Assembly (NCBI GenBank): GCA_017512365.1
Contig: JAFWGQ010000010.1
Location: forward strand, 86,917 to 150,916
DNA length: 64,000 nucleotides
From: Mogibacterium sp.
GTDB lineage: Bacteria > Bacillota > Clostridia > Peptostreptococcales > Anaerovoracaceae
Direction: 5' to 3'
A program made the position numbers and the translations under genes. The notes under the pieces were generated by a model. That model ran no database searches. It saw nothing but the letters and a program-made list of their open reading frames with translations, and was not told where the DNA came from. Of this stretch, positions 43,954-53,512 are shown piece after piece. Position 1 is the first letter of the stretch, and each line of letters starts with the position of its first letter.

Positions 43954-45559
43954 GCAGCTGTTCGGGAATCCGCTCCCTCTATTCAGAAGGATCGGGACAG
44001 CCGCCCAGGCCGGGGACCTTGTCCTTGCAACTGCGGAGGATGACGGGTTCACATTCAGCTCCGGCTGTGTAAACTATTACCTTTCCGGGGAGGACTGCGT
44101 CGACAGATTCGGACGCGACAGCATTTCCGAAATCTGCGCTGTCAGGCCGGTGATCATGCTTGAGCCTGGAGACGAGAAGCTGCTGACACATGCCCGCGAA
44201 GTAAGCGGCATAGTGACGGTGGAGCTCGGATCATACCCGTCAGTCATACTTGAGCATTCGCTGCGCGACATGGCTGAGGAGCAATACAGGGAAGGGACCC
44301 TCAGAAAGACCGGGAACAGCTTCACGATCGCGGGCGGGAAAAAGGAAGTCTTCAGGCTTGGCGCCAAGCGTATCGTGAGGGTGAACGTCACGGAAAAGAT
44401 CATGAGCGGATATGTGCAGCTTTCCGACGGCACTGCAGTCAGCGCGGGCGGGGAGATCATGCTCGAGCTGAGACCTGTAAGATGGTACTACGATGAGGTG
44501 AACAGGATGCTGATATGCGGCAAAGCTCTGTTCGCGGATCTCTCGCGAAAAGATGCCGAAGCATACCTTAAGGACGGGTTTATTGAGGAGCTGCTTGCCG
44601 GAGATGCGGAGGAGACCGCAGCCGACGGTTCCGGAGCATCGTATCATGTGGGCGAGCATGACGAGCTGGATCTCATACGGGCGTATGTAAAAGCGGATAT
44701 ACCGGTGTTCATACACGGGCTCACGGGAGACGGGAAGAGCGACCGTGTAAAAGAGATAGACCCCCAGGTGCTGGACATAGAGCTGGTGAACGAGACTCCC
44801 GAGACGATAAACGGACGGGCCGTATATAACGAGACAAACGATGAGATCATAGACATAAAGCCGGTATGGCTGGTGAAGCTCGAGCGCCTGTGCGAGGACG
44901 GAGAACTTCATATCCTGTTCTTCGATGAGCTCACTAATGCCACGAAGCAGACCCAGGCAGTGATATTCAAGATCGTGCTGGAGCGTTTCGTGAACAACCG
45001 ATGGCCTCTCCCGGAAAACGCGCGCATAGTAGCTGCAGGGAACGACCGGGCCGAGTCGAGCGTCTCACATGATCTGGCTGAGCCGCTGTTCGGCAGGTTC
45101 GCACATGTATATATCCGGACAACGGTCGAAAACTGGATGCCGTGGGCCGTGAGAAAGAGGATCAATCCGTATGTCATGGAGTTCCTGGCCAACAATGATC
45201 TCTATCTCAGGACGGATTACACAGGGACGGAAGGCTACGCCGATCCGCGGCGCTGGGAGATGGTCTCGCGCGTACTGGACAGCTCGGGCAACGATTTTGC
45301 GCTGATCGAGCCCATAGTGGGGCGCGATACTGCTGACGCCTTCATAAGATTCTTCCGCGCGCAGGAAGAGATGGCAGGCATCGGGAACTATACCGATGAG
45401 GAGATCGCTCACATGACTGTTTCCAGAAAGTACCAGATCGCGCAGCAGTGCCTGTACGCTGCAGCCGCGAAGCCTGAGGAGGCCGAAAGGCTGGTCGGGA
45501 GGCTCGGAGCCGAATTCGCAGCCTGGTTCAGGTATGTGCTCAGCAGAAAGGTCCGCTGA
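43928..45559 (+). CDS. MoxR-like AAA+ ATPase with an extra N-terminal domain
   Basis: The protein has 543 residues. Residues 1-230 form a domain that resembles DUF6273-type modules of gut Bacillota (VELGSYPSVILEHSLRDM, EQYREGTLRKTG, LELRPVRWYYDEV). The AAA+ module follows: Walker A-like HGLTGDGKSDRVKE (about 258-271), Walker B ILFFDELTNATKQTQ (about 334-348), sensor-1 IVAAGNDR and arginine-finger-type residues near EPLFGRFAH. The lysine and serine of the P-loop are present but the motif is unusual (GLTGDGKS). It is translationally coupled to the VWA gene. The cellular target is unknown. Confidence 0.75.
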   Translation: MKSIFLSHEQLFGNPLPLFRRIGTAAQAGDLVLATAEDDGFTFSSGCVNYYLSGEDCVDRFGRDSISEICAVRPVIMLEPGDEKLLTHAREVSGIVTVELGSYPSVILEHSLRDMAEEQYREGTLRKTGNSFTIAGGKKEVFRLGAKRIVRVNVTEKIMSGYVQLSDGTAVSAGGEIMLELRPVRWYYDEVNRMLICGKALFADLSRKDAEAYLKDGFIEELLAGDAEETAADGSGASYHVGEHDELDLIRAYVKADIPVFIHGLTGDGKSDRVKEIDPQVLDIELVNETPETINGRAVYNETNDEIIDIKPVWLVKLERLCEDGELHILFFDELTNATKQTQAVIFKIVLERFVNNRWPLPENARIVAAGNDRAESSVSHDLAEPLFGRFAHVYIRTTVENWMPWAVRKRINPYVMEFLANNDLYLRTDYTGTEGYADPRRWEMVSRVLDSSGNDFALIEPIVGRDTADAFIRFFRAQEEMAGIGNYTDEEIAHMTVSRKYQIAQQCLYAAAAKPEEAERLVGRLGAEFAAWFRYVLSRKVR

Positions 45560-45749
45560 GAAAGACTGATGATGTACTGCAAAAAGTGTAAAGGTTAGAC
45601 ATCTTTAATATCGCAGATTCGCTTTATTTTGACCTTTTGAAGTGCTATATTGTACGAAACAGTGAAAATCGGCAAAAAGTTAGATTTAGCTAACAAATCA
45701 AATCAACGCCGGCAGACACAGATCAATACAGCGAAAACAGAGGTGAATA

Positions 45750-47264
45750 ATGGCGACAGTACTCAAGGAACCATCAAGGACATTCAACGAATATCTGCTC
45801 ATCCCGGGCTATTCCGGCATGGACGCAAGACCGGAGAACGTATCTCTCAGGACCCCGGTAGTCAGATTCAGGAAGGGTGAGGAGCCGGCTCTGTCAATGA
45901 ACATCCCGCTGACCTCGGCGGTGATGCAGGCGGTCTCCGACGACAACATGGCGGTCGCTCTGGCGAAGGAGGGCGGCATCTCGTTCATCTTCGGATCGCA
46001 GTCCGTAGAGAGCCAGGCCGCGATGGTCAGAAGAGCAAAGCGCAGCAAGGCGGGCTTTGTCCCGAGCGACTCGAACCTCAGGCCTGACGCGACTCTTCAG
46101 GACGTGCTCGATCTCAAGGCGGAAAAAGGCCATTCGACCATAGCGATAACAGAGGACGGCACAGCCGACGGAAAGCTGCTCGGCATCGTGACCAGCAAGG
46201 ATTACAGAGTGTCGAGAATGGATCCGGCGACAAAGGTCACAGAGTTCATGACCCCGTTCGACAAGATGGTCTACGGCCGCGACGGCATCACGCTCTCGGA
46301 GGCCAACGATCTGATCTGGGACAACAAGGTCAATCAGCTGCCTATAATCGACGACAATCAGAGGCTCACGGCTTTCGTATTCCGCAAGGACTACGATTCG
46401 CACAAGGAGCATCCGCTCGAGCTGCTCGACGCTGACAAGAGATACATCGTCGGGGCGGGCATCAATACAAGAGACTACGAGGAAAGGGTGCCGGCGCTGA
46501 TCGATGCGGGCGTCGACATCCTGACGATAGATTCATCGGAAGGATATTCGGAGTGGCAGGCGGTAACCCTGAAGTGGATCAGGGACAACTACGGCGACAA
46601 GGTCAAAGTCGGCGCAGGCAATGTCGTAGACGCTGACGGATTCAACTTCCTCGCCGACTGCGGGGCTGACTTTATCAAGATAGGCATAGGCGGAGGCTCG
46701 ATCTGCATCACGAGAGAACAGAAGGGCATCGGGCGCGGCCAGGCCTCGGCGGTCCTTGAGGTAGCCCAGGCGAGAGACGAGTACTTCAAGAAGACCGGAG
46801 TGTACATCCCGATCTGCTCGGACGGCGGCATAGTCTATGACTATCACATGACACTGGCTCTCGCCATGGGAGCGGACTTCATAATGCTCGGCAGATACTT
46901 CGCGAGATTCGATGAGTCGCCTTCCGCAAAGCTGATGGTGAACGGCAGCTATGTCAAGGAATACTGGGGAGAGGGCTCGGCAAGGGCCCGCAACTGGCAG
47001 AGATACGACATGGGCGGAGATGCGAAGCTCAAGTTCGAGGAGGGCGTGGATTCATACGTGCCTTACGCCGGCTCCCTGCACGACAATGTGCAGATGTCGC
47101 TCAATAAGGTGAGATCCACCATGTGCAACTGCGGATCTCTCAATATCCAGGACTTCCACAAAAACGCCAAGCTGACCCTCGTTTCGGCTGTAAGCATAGT
47201 CGAGGGCGGTGCGCATGACGTCATTCTGAAGGAAGTCAATTCGAACTCGTCAAACGGCAGATAA
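45750..47264 (+). CDS. guaB: IMP dehydrogenase
   Basis: IMPDH makes XMP, the committed step to GMP. The 504-residue protein has the TIM barrel interrupted by a CBS (Bateman) pair at about 105-230, the catalytic cysteine in [13 protein letters not shown], and the flap Arg-Tyr dyad in ARNWQRYD. The sequence, including [37 protein letters not shown] and VDSYVPYAG, is strikingly like the Tritrichomonas foetus enzyme as I remember it and unlike the usual 485-residue Bacillota GuaB. It is followed by GMP synthase after 43 bp. The 190 bp upstream contain a small GTTAG...CTAAC palindrome but no recognised riboswitch. Confidence 0.94.
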   Translation: MATVLKEPSRTFNEYLLIPGYSGMDARPENVSLRTPVVRFRKGEEPALSMNIPLTSAVMQAVSDDNMAVALAKEGGISFIFGSQSVESQAAMVRRAKRSKAGFVPSDSNLRPDATLQDVLDLKAEKGHSTIAITEDGTADGKLLGIVTSKDYRVSRMDPATKVTEFMTPFDKMVYGRDGITLSEANDLIWDNKVNQLPIIDDNQRLTAFVFRKDYDSHKEHPLELLDADKRYIVGAGINTRDYEERVPALIDAGVDILTIDSSEGYSEWQAVTLKWIRDNYGDKVKVGAGNVVDADGFNFLADCGADFIKIGIGGGSICITREQKGIGRGQASAVLEVAQARDEYFKKTGVYIPICSDGGIVYDYHMTLALAMGADFIMLGRYFARFDESPSAKLMVNGSYVKEYWGEGSARARNWQRYDMGGDAKLKFEEGVDSYVPYAGSLHDNVQMSLNKVRSTMCNCGSLNIQDFHKNAKLTLVSAVSIVEGGAHDVILKEVNSNSSNGR

Positions 47265-47307
47265 ACAGACAAATATTTCTCACAATGAGACTCTGGAGGT
47301 ATATATC

Positions 47308-48276
47308 ATGGACAAGAGACCGGAAACGATGGAACGTATCACAACCCGTGCACTCGCTGACAGGTTCATCGAGGAGCAGCTCGCTGAGATCAAGGCTCAG
47401 GTAGGAGACAAAAAAGTGCTTCTGGCACTCTCCGGCGGCGTCGACTCGAGCGTAGTGGCTGCGCTGCTGATAAAAGCCATAGGCGACAATCTGGTGTGTG
47501 TCCATGTCAATCACGGCCTGCTCAGAAAAGGCGAGCCTGAGATGGTCGTCAAGGTGTTCAGGGAAGAACTCGGCGCCAATCTCATCTATGTCGATGCTGT
47601 CGACAGATTCCTCGACAAGCTCGCCGGAGTCGACGATCCCGAGACCAAGAGAAAGATCATCGGCAAGGAGTTCATCGACGTGTTCGCAGAGGAAGCTTCA
47701 AAGCTCGAAGGGATCGAGTTCCTCGGACAGGGCACGATCTATCCGGACATCCTCGAATCCGACGGGGTCAAAGCCCACCACAACGTGGGAGGCCTTCCTG
47801 AGGACCTGCAGTTCGAGCTCGTTGAGCCGGTGAAGTATCTCTACAAGGACGAGGTGAGGGTAGTCGGGTCTGCCCTCGGACTTCCTGACAAGATGGTGTA
47901 CAGACAGCCGTTCCCGGGACCTGGTCTCGGCGTGAGGTGCACAGGCGCCATCACAAGAGACAGGCTCGAGGCTCTGCGCGAGGCGGACGCCATAGTAAGG
48001 GAAGAGATCGGAAAGATGGAAAGGACTCCGTGGCAGTACTTCGCTGTCGTTCCGGACATGAAGTCGACCGGCATAAAGGACGGAAAGCGCTACATGGGAT
48101 GGCCGGTGATCATCAGAGCCATCAACACGGTGGACGCGGTGACGGCGGAATCCGTCGAGATCCCGTGGGAGATGCTGAAGACTATCCGCGACCGCATAAT
48201 CGCGACTGTTCCGGGTGTCAACAGAGTCATGTGGGATATCTCAGATAAGCCGACAAGCACGATCGAGTGGGAATAG
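47308..48276 (+). CDS. guaA: GMP synthase ATP-pyrophosphatase subunit (glutaminase domain absent)
   Basis: The protein has 322 residues with the PP-loop LSGGVDSS (about 44-51), the FLGQGTIYPD XMP-site region, PFPGPGLGVRCTG and the standard ending STIEWE. These are the synthetase and dimerisation domains only; typical bacterial GuaA is about 510 residues with an N-terminal glutamine amidotransferase. The ATG has TGGAGG upstream and the preceding 43 bp cannot encode a glutaminase, so the subunit is genuinely separate as in archaeal GuaAb. A stand-alone glutaminase must lie elsewhere, or the enzyme uses free ammonia. Confidence 0.9.
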   Translation: MDKRPETMERITTRALADRFIEEQLAEIKAQVGDKKVLLALSGGVDSSVVAALLIKAIGDNLVCVHVNHGLLRKGEPEMVVKVFREELGANLIYVDAVDRFLDKLAGVDDPETKRKIIGKEFIDVFAEEASKLEGIEFLGQGTIYPDILESDGVKAHHNVGGLPEDLQFELVEPVKYLYKDEVRVVGSALGLPDKMVYRQPFPGPGLGVRCTGAITRDRLEALREADAIVREEIGKMERTPWQYFAVVPDMKSTGIKDGKRYMGWPVIIRAINTVDAVTAESVEIPWEMLKTIRDRIIATVPGVNRVMWDISDKPTSTIEWE

Positions 48277-48378
48277 TGAAAAATTGTCACGAGGCAACAT
48301 TGATTAGCGGCTAAAAGGCAAAAAACAATATCCTAAGTTAATCATAAAAACCAGAGGTAAGTATATTGAAGCAGAGAA

Positions 48379-48552
48379 ATGTTTCTACTGGGAGTAATAG
48401 AGGATCGTATTCGCAAGGGTCCTGGTACGAACTATAACCACAGAGGCTTCATAAAACCAGGTGTATACACGATAGTTGAAACACAAGGTGAGTGGGGCAG
48501 GCTGAAATCTGGTGCAGGGTGGATTTGTCTCAGATATGCGAATAGGACCTAA
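48379..48552 (+). pseudogene. SH3b domain remnant of a cell-wall hydrolase or lysin
   Basis: A 57-codon frame begins ATG at 48379 and ends TAA. It reads as the C-terminal half of a bacterial SH3 domain: KGPGTNYNHRGFIKPG, YTIVETQGEWGRLKSGAGWI, CLRYANRT. Such domains end phage and bacterial endolysins and bind peptidoglycan. An in-frame stop 10 bp before the ATG and the absence of a catalytic domain indicate a 5'-truncated gene. No ribosome binding site is evident. It is followed by a good terminator, consistent with the 3' end of a lost gene. Confidence 0.72.
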
Positions 48553-48559
48553 GTGTGAC

Positions 48560-48586
48560 GGGCGGGAGTAATCTCGCCCATTTTTG
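48560..48586 (+). terminator. Terminator after the SH3b remnant
   Basis: An 8-bp stem GGGCGGGA-GTAA-TCTCGCCC (one G-T pair) followed by ATTTTTG. Confidence 0.8.
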
Positions 48587-48743
48587 TTTTGCTTAGAACG
48601 GATGGTGATGTGTTTGTCAAGACCTTTAGGGGGTGACATTCTGGAACTCCCTCTTGAAAGAAGGGCTAATAATAAGCGATAATGACTGTGTATAGTTTGT
48701 GATGCGGCAATCAAGCCGTGAATGAAGAAAACGGAGAACGCTT
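48587..48743. other. Upstream region of the large surface protein gene
   Basis: 157 bp with no convincing gene. Short frames here look like worn fragments and match nothing I recognise. The stretch must contain the promoter of the surface protein gene, but no strong -35/-10 pair is evident. Confidence 0.4.
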
Positions 48744-51700
48744 ATGAAGAAACGATTATTAGGCATTCTATTCAGTCTTGCACTGATGCTGACAATGATG
48801 CCGGTACTGGGGCTGACCCAGCCGGTGCATGCTACAACTGATCCCGCACTCAGCATTACCAGCCCGGCCGTAGGACAAGTTATCGGCAATGATGGCAAGA
48901 ACTACTACTATAGCAGCCTACCTCAAAGCGTGACCGCCGTAGCAAAGATCGCTTACGTTGACGAGACAAACCATAAGGGTCTGGCTCTGGCAATGACCGA
49001 CGAGAGCGACACGAAATACGGGTATGAAGCTGACACAGCCGCATCCGCCCACACACCGGCATTCACCGGCGGCACATGGAAACTTGCCAGCAAAGACGAG
49101 TGGGATAATATGATCAAAGCAGCTGGTGGCTTCGCAAGCCTACGGGACGGCTTTAGTAGCGTCGGCGGCACTAATATTAATATGAAAGGCAACTATTGGT
49201 CGAGTACAACGCAGGGCGCCAATAAGTATTACATCGACTTTAAAAATGGTTATTGGTATTCCGTTGGCCAGAGCACTACTAAGATCTATGTACGCGCCTG
49301 TCTGACATTCGACATTGTAACAACTTACCCTCTCTGGGTTGGCGGCACACCGGTGACGAGCGCGAACAAGGACGATGTGTTTAATGACCAAAAGGTGAGC
49401 TACACGCCTGCTACAGACACATCTGCAGCCATACTGAAGTTGAACGGATATGATAACGAAGGTGCTGTAGGTGACAAAGACGCTGCGATTTATGCCGAAG
49501 AGGATCTGATCATAGAAACGACCGGCGATAACAATGTTGAAAATACATCTACAGAAGATAATACTTGTGCCATCTGGGTTACCGGAGATCTGACCTTACA
49601 GGGCAGCGGTACGCTAAATGCTACAGGGCTTGCCGGTATTCAAGCCTATCAGAAGCTGATGATTGAGGGCGGAATAATTAGGGCTACAGGCATAAGCTCC
49701 GGAATCGGTGGTTTAACGGTTACTATCAATAATGGAACCATTGAAGCTACAGCCACTGATAACGTTTCTTACGGCATATTTGGTGGTGGTGGGGTAACGA
49801 TCAATAATGGTCAAGTTACCGCATCCGGCTCAACCGCAGGGATATCAGGATTCGTTAAAAACGCCATCGCCGGTACCGGCTGGACTGACACGGAAGGTAC
49901 CGAAGGAAAAGCGGATATCGAAGTATCAGCAGAGACTGGACAGGATCTGAGCGACTATAGGAAAGTCCAGTTCCCGGCATTGGTTGAATACCCACTCTGG
50001 GTCGGCGGCACACGGGTGACGAGTGCGAACATGTATGGCGATGGATGGAGCTACACTCCTGCCACCACCGAGGGAGGTAGCACAACACCGGCCACCCTGA
50101 AGCTGAACGGATACAGTTACGAAGGTGCGGGGTATGAAAACGCTGCCATTTATGCCAAAGAGGATCTGGAGATCGAATTAACGGGTGATAACACGGTTAC
50201 AGCAACGTCGAGTTCACCAATGGCATATGATAGCTATGGAGTTAAAGTCGTTAAAGTCGAAGAAGATGGCAAATTTTTAAAAATCAGTGGAAACGGTAAA
50301 CTGACTGCCACCGGCGGCAAAGATGGTATCCGCACTTTTGGCGATATTATAATCGACAGCGGCACAGTTGAAGCATCCGGAAGTGAGCATGGAATTGTAA
50401 CCGAGCCCGGCGTAGTAAGGATAAATGGAGGCACTGTGACTGCTTCAGGCAGTATGGACTATGATGGCACCGGCATTTTGGGCTCAGGTGTAGAGATAAA
50501 AAGCGGCACCGTGACCGCTTCAGGCGGCGGCCAAGGTATCTACTCTCCTAGTGTTAAGATCACAGATGGTGTAACTAGTGTCATCGTATCATCTAATCAT
50601 AATGTGATAACTGGCATCGTGAAAAACGCCGTCGCCGGAACAGGCTGGACGAACACTGCCGGCACCGAAGGAAAAGCGGATATCGCAGTATCAGCAGAGA
50701 CTGGATGGGATCTGAGCGACTATAATAAGGTCCAGTTCCCGGCTGCGCACGAACATAGTTTCACTTACAACGCCAACGGTGCAACTATCACGGCAGAATG
50801 CTCTTCGGACGGCTGCACGCTGCCTAATAATACGGCCACCCTGACCATCGAAGCGCCGCAACATACGACCTATGGCGACGGAAAAGAGGAGAAAGCACAG
50901 ATCACCGATTCGGATGGCATACAGGGTGGAGCAAAAGTAAGCTATTTCAATACTGACGCAGAAGGTGGGAAAACCGGTAATGCTTTGACCTCGGCCCCTA
51001 CCGGCGCAGGCAAATACTGGGCGGAGATCACCCTCGGACCTGGCACTGATAATAAGTCAGCCACCGCACATGTGGTCTACACGATCGCAAAGGCAACTCC
51101 GACTATAAATACAAATCCGACTGCAAGTGCTATCACCTACGGCCAGGCACTGTCAGCCAGCACATTAAGCGATGGTGTGGCAAGTGTTGACGGTTCGTTT
51201 GCATGGACCACTCCTACAACGAAACCGGATACTGCAGGCACTCCTTCTTATGGGGTGAGTTTCACGCCGAACGATACTGACAATTACAATACAGTAACAT
51301 GCACCGTTTCGCTGACTGTGAATCAGAAAGAGGTCGGTCTTTCATGGGCCGATACCAAGCTGACATACAACGGCCAGCAGCAGGCTCCGACAGCTACAGC
51401 AACGGAACTTGTATCCGGTGATACGGGACAGGTAAGTGTCATCGTGACCGGTGGACAGACAAATGCGAGCGCTACTGCATATACTGCTACAGCCAGCGGA
51501 CTGACCGGTGAAAAGTCGGGCAACTATAAGCTGCCGACCGATAATACAACAACGTTCACTATCTCGCCTAAATCCATAACCGGAGCAAGCGTGACACTTG
51601 ATAAAACTGAACTCACATTCAACGGTTCTTCGCAGACCGTAAACGTGACCGGGGTATCTCTTGACGGAGTGAACCTGGATGCTAATACCGATTATGGTGT

Positions 51701-53153
51701 TAGCGGCAACACGGAAACAAACAAGGGCGATTACACCGTGACCGTAACCGGTAAAGACAACTATACCGGCAGCGCAACAGCTAACTGGAAGATCGTTGCA
51801 AAGGCAATGACCGTCACGGCGGATCCAGTCAACGAAACATATGACGGTAATGAATACAGCATCACAGTAAATGTGACAGATCCGTCAAGCGGAACAACGA
51901 TCAATTACGGTACAGAAGCAGGCACATATGATCTTAGCGAAAGCCCGAAGTTCAAGGATGCAGGAACACATACCGTATACTTCAAGGTCAGCGGAAACTT
52001 CAATTATAATGACTATACAGGTCAGGCTGCAGTGACGATCGCTAAAAAGCCTGTCAATGCAAGCGTCTCGGCTGACGATAAAAAGTATGACGGGAATACC
52101 GTTGCGACAGTAGCTGCTTCTGTTTCAACAGGTGATCTGATCCAGGGTGACAGCATAAAGATCACAGGACTTAAGGGATCCTTCGCAGATAAGAATGCGG
52201 GCGAAGACAAGACTGTCACCATTGACAGCAGTGCTAAATCGATTTCCGGAACAGGTTCAGAAAACTATGAAGTAACGATACCGTCGGAGACAAAGGCATC
52301 GATCAGCAAGGCAGCGGCAACAATCAAGGCTAAAGACCAGAGCATCAAGGTCGGGGATACAGTACCTGATCTGTCGGATCCGGTTCTGGATAAGCACTAT
52401 ACCGTTACGGGTCTGGTTGCAGGAGATGCTCTGACTGCTGCTCCGAAACTTGCATATGCATCAAAGCCTGACAACACAAAAGCAGGCACTTATGAGATCA
52501 CAGCAAGCGATGCAAATGCAGGCGGCAATTATGAGCTGAGTTATCAGAAAGGTACTCTGACTATCTCAGAAGCACCTGCAGCAGTACCAACAGCAAAGGC
52601 AGTGCTGGCAGCCAAGGGAATCGCCAAGGGCAAGACTGCTCTTAAGTTCAAATGGAACAAGGTCAGCGGCGCAGCTAAATATGAGGTCTGGATGGCAAAG
52701 TGCGGTAAGAAGAGCACGATAAAGATGGTAAAGACTCTCAGAGCACCGAAGACCAGCTGGACAAAGAAAAAGCTGAAAAAGAACACGGCGTACAGGTTCT
52801 ATGTAGTCGCGAAGGATGCATCGGGCAATGTCATATGCAAGAGCGTTACAGGCCATGCATATACTGGCAACGTCAGAGGCAAGTACACCAATGCAAAGAG
52901 CCTCAAGGTGAAGAAGAGCTCATTCACCCTGAACAAGGGAGGCACGGCCAAGATCAAGGCGACACAGAAGAAGGCCGGGAAGGGCAAGAAACTGTGCAAC
53001 CATGCAAAACTGCTGAGATACAAGAGCAACAATACATCTGTTGCCAAAGTCAGCAGCAGCGGCAAGATCATAGCTGTAGGTGCAGGATCCTGCACAGTCT
53101 ATGTACAGACCGTGAATGGCATCTGGAAGACGGTAAAGGTCACTGTTAAATAG
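48744..53153 (+). CDS. Large secreted multi-domain repeat protein
   Basis: The protein has 1469 residues with a signal peptide (1-31, MKKRLLGILFSLALMLTMM). Residues about 105-190 look like a DUF1566/Lcl C-type-lectin-like module (NYWSSTTQGANKYYIDFKNG). Two related units follow, each beginning YPLWVGGT.VTSAN (about 195 and 416) and ending DLSDY.KVQFPA, made of short beta repeats (INNGTIEATA, IKSGTVTASG). Residues about 780-1260 are MBG/YDG-type immunoglobulin-like repeats, then a fibronectin-III-like region (about 1275-1370) and a Big_2-like domain to the end. No LPXTG or S-layer anchor is seen. Its GC content is lower than the core genes. An adhesin or surface ligand-binding role is plausible only. 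Confidence 0.75.
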   Translation: MKKRLLGILFSLALMLTMMPVLGLTQPVHATTDPALSITSPAVGQVIGNDGKNYYYSSLPQSVTAVAKIAYVDETNHKGLALAMTDESDTKYGYEADTAASAHTPAFTGGTWKLASKDEWDNMIKAAGGFASLRDGFSSVGGTNINMKGNYWSSTTQGANKYYIDFKNGYWYSVGQSTTKIYVRACLTFDIVTTYPLWVGGTPVTSANKDDVFNDQKVSYTPATDTSAAILKLNGYDNEGAVGDKDAAIYAEEDLIIETTGDNNVENTSTEDNTCAIWVTGDLTLQGSGTLNATGLAGIQAYQKLMIEGGIIRATGISSGIGGLTVTINNGTIEATATDNVSYGIFGGGGVTINNGQVTASGSTAGISGFVKNAIAGTGWTDTEGTEGKADIEVSAETGQDLSDYRKVQFPALVEYPLWVGGTRVTSANMYGDGWSYTPATTEGGSTTPATLKLNGYSYEGAGYENAAIYAKEDLEIELTGDNTVTATSSSPMAYDSYGVKVVKVEEDGKFLKISGNGKLTATGGKDGIRTFGDIIIDSGTVEASGSEHGIVTEPGVVRINGGTVTASGSMDYDGTGILGSGVEIKSGTVTASGGGQGIYSPSVKITDGVTSVIVSSNHNVITGIVKNAVAGTGWTNTAGTEGKADIAVSAETGWDLSDYNKVQFPAAHEHSFTYNANGATITAECSSDGCTLPNNTATLTIEAPQHTTYGDGKEEKAQITDSDGIQGGAKVSYFNTDAEGGKTGNALTSAPTGAGKYWAEITLGPGTDNKSATAHVVYTIAKATPTINTNPTASAITYGQALSASTLSDGVASVDGSFAWTTPTTKPDTAGTPSYGVSFTPNDTDNYNTVTCTVSLTVNQKEVGLSWADTKLTYNGQQQAPTATATELVSGDTGQVSVIVTGGQTNASATAYTATASGLTGEKSGNYKLPTDNTTTFTISPKSITGASVTLDKTELTFNGSSQTVNVTGVSLDGVNLDANTDYGVSGNTETNKGDYTVTVTGKDNYTGSATANWKIVAKAMTVTADPVNETYDGNEYSITVNVTDPSSGTTINYGTEAGTYDLSESPKFKDAGTHTVYFKVSGNFNYNDYTGQAAVTIAKKPVNASVSADDKKYDGNTVATVAASVSTGDLIQGDSIKITGLKGSFADKNAGEDKTVTIDSSAKSISGTGSENYEVTIPSETKASISKAAATIKAKDQSIKVGDTVPDLSDPVLDKHYTVTGLVAGDALTAAPKLAYASKPDNTKAGTYEITASDANAGGNYELSYQKGTLTISEAPAAVPTAKAVLAAKGIAKGKTALKFKWNKVSGAAKYEVWMAKCGKKSTIKMVKTLRAPKTSWTKKKLKKNTAYRFYVVAKDASGNVICKSVTGHAYTGNVRGKYTNAKSLKVKKSSFTLNKGGTAKIKATQKKAGKGKKLCNHAKLLRYKSNNTSVAKVSSSGKIIAVGAGSCTVYVQTVNGIWKTVKVTVK

Positions 53154-53197
53154 CAGGCAGACTAAGCGGACAACCAGACTAAAGTCCACAACTTATG

Positions 53198-53223
53198 GGG
53201 GCGGTCATAATGATCGCCCTTTT
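53198..53223. terminator. Terminator of the surface protein gene
   Basis: GGGCGGTCAT-A-ATGATCGCCC (one G-T pair) followed by TTTT on the plus strand. It lies at the junction with a convergent small gene. Confidence 0.8.
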
Positions 53224-53477
53224 CACATCTCAACTTCCCATCGACATTCCTGAAAATAATAATGCAGGCTATAACTTAAACGCTGGCCTGCATTTATTGT
53301 GTCACAGAAATAAGTAGCACGCGTGTTACCGCCTGCTCGCATCCATTCTACGTTATTGATGTTTGTTACTGGAATTGTCTTCTTGATTCCAAGCTCTCTG
53401 ATCTTAAAACGGATCGGCTTTGGAGCACGGGATCCAACATCGAAAACAGACGATTTGTAGCCTCTGATGCGCTGCAT
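53223..53477 (-). CDS. Small hypothetical protein
   Basis: An 84-residue frame opens MQRIRGYKSSVFDVGSRAPK and ends HYYFQECRWEVEM. I recognise no family. Reality is supported by GGAGGG 6 bp before the ATG and an extended -10 promoter (TGGTATAAT) just upstream. The high Arg/Ser content and Tyr/Cys-rich C-terminus suggest a compact beta protein, with no signal peptide or membrane helix. It lies in the low-GC island and may be a mobile-element passenger. Confidence 0.5.
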   Translation of the reverse strand: MQRIRGYKSSVFDVGSRAPKPIRFKIRELGIKKTIPVTNINNVEWMRAGGNTRATYFCDTINAGQRLSYSLHYYFQECRWEVEM

Positions 53478-53503
53478 GATATACCCTCCGAACGCATGTT
53501 CAT

Positions 53504-53512
53504 ATTATACCA
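53504..53512 (-). promoter_or_regulatory. Extended -10 promoter of the small hypothetical gene
   Basis: TGGTATAAT on the minus strand, 27 bp upstream of the ATG at 53477. The -35 region is poor, as is common with extended -10 elements. Confidence 0.55.

Noticed and set aside
48744-53153. Diversity-generating retroelement in the window
   Set aside because: The lectin-like segment is suggestive but there is no reverse transcriptase or template repeat in the 64 kb.
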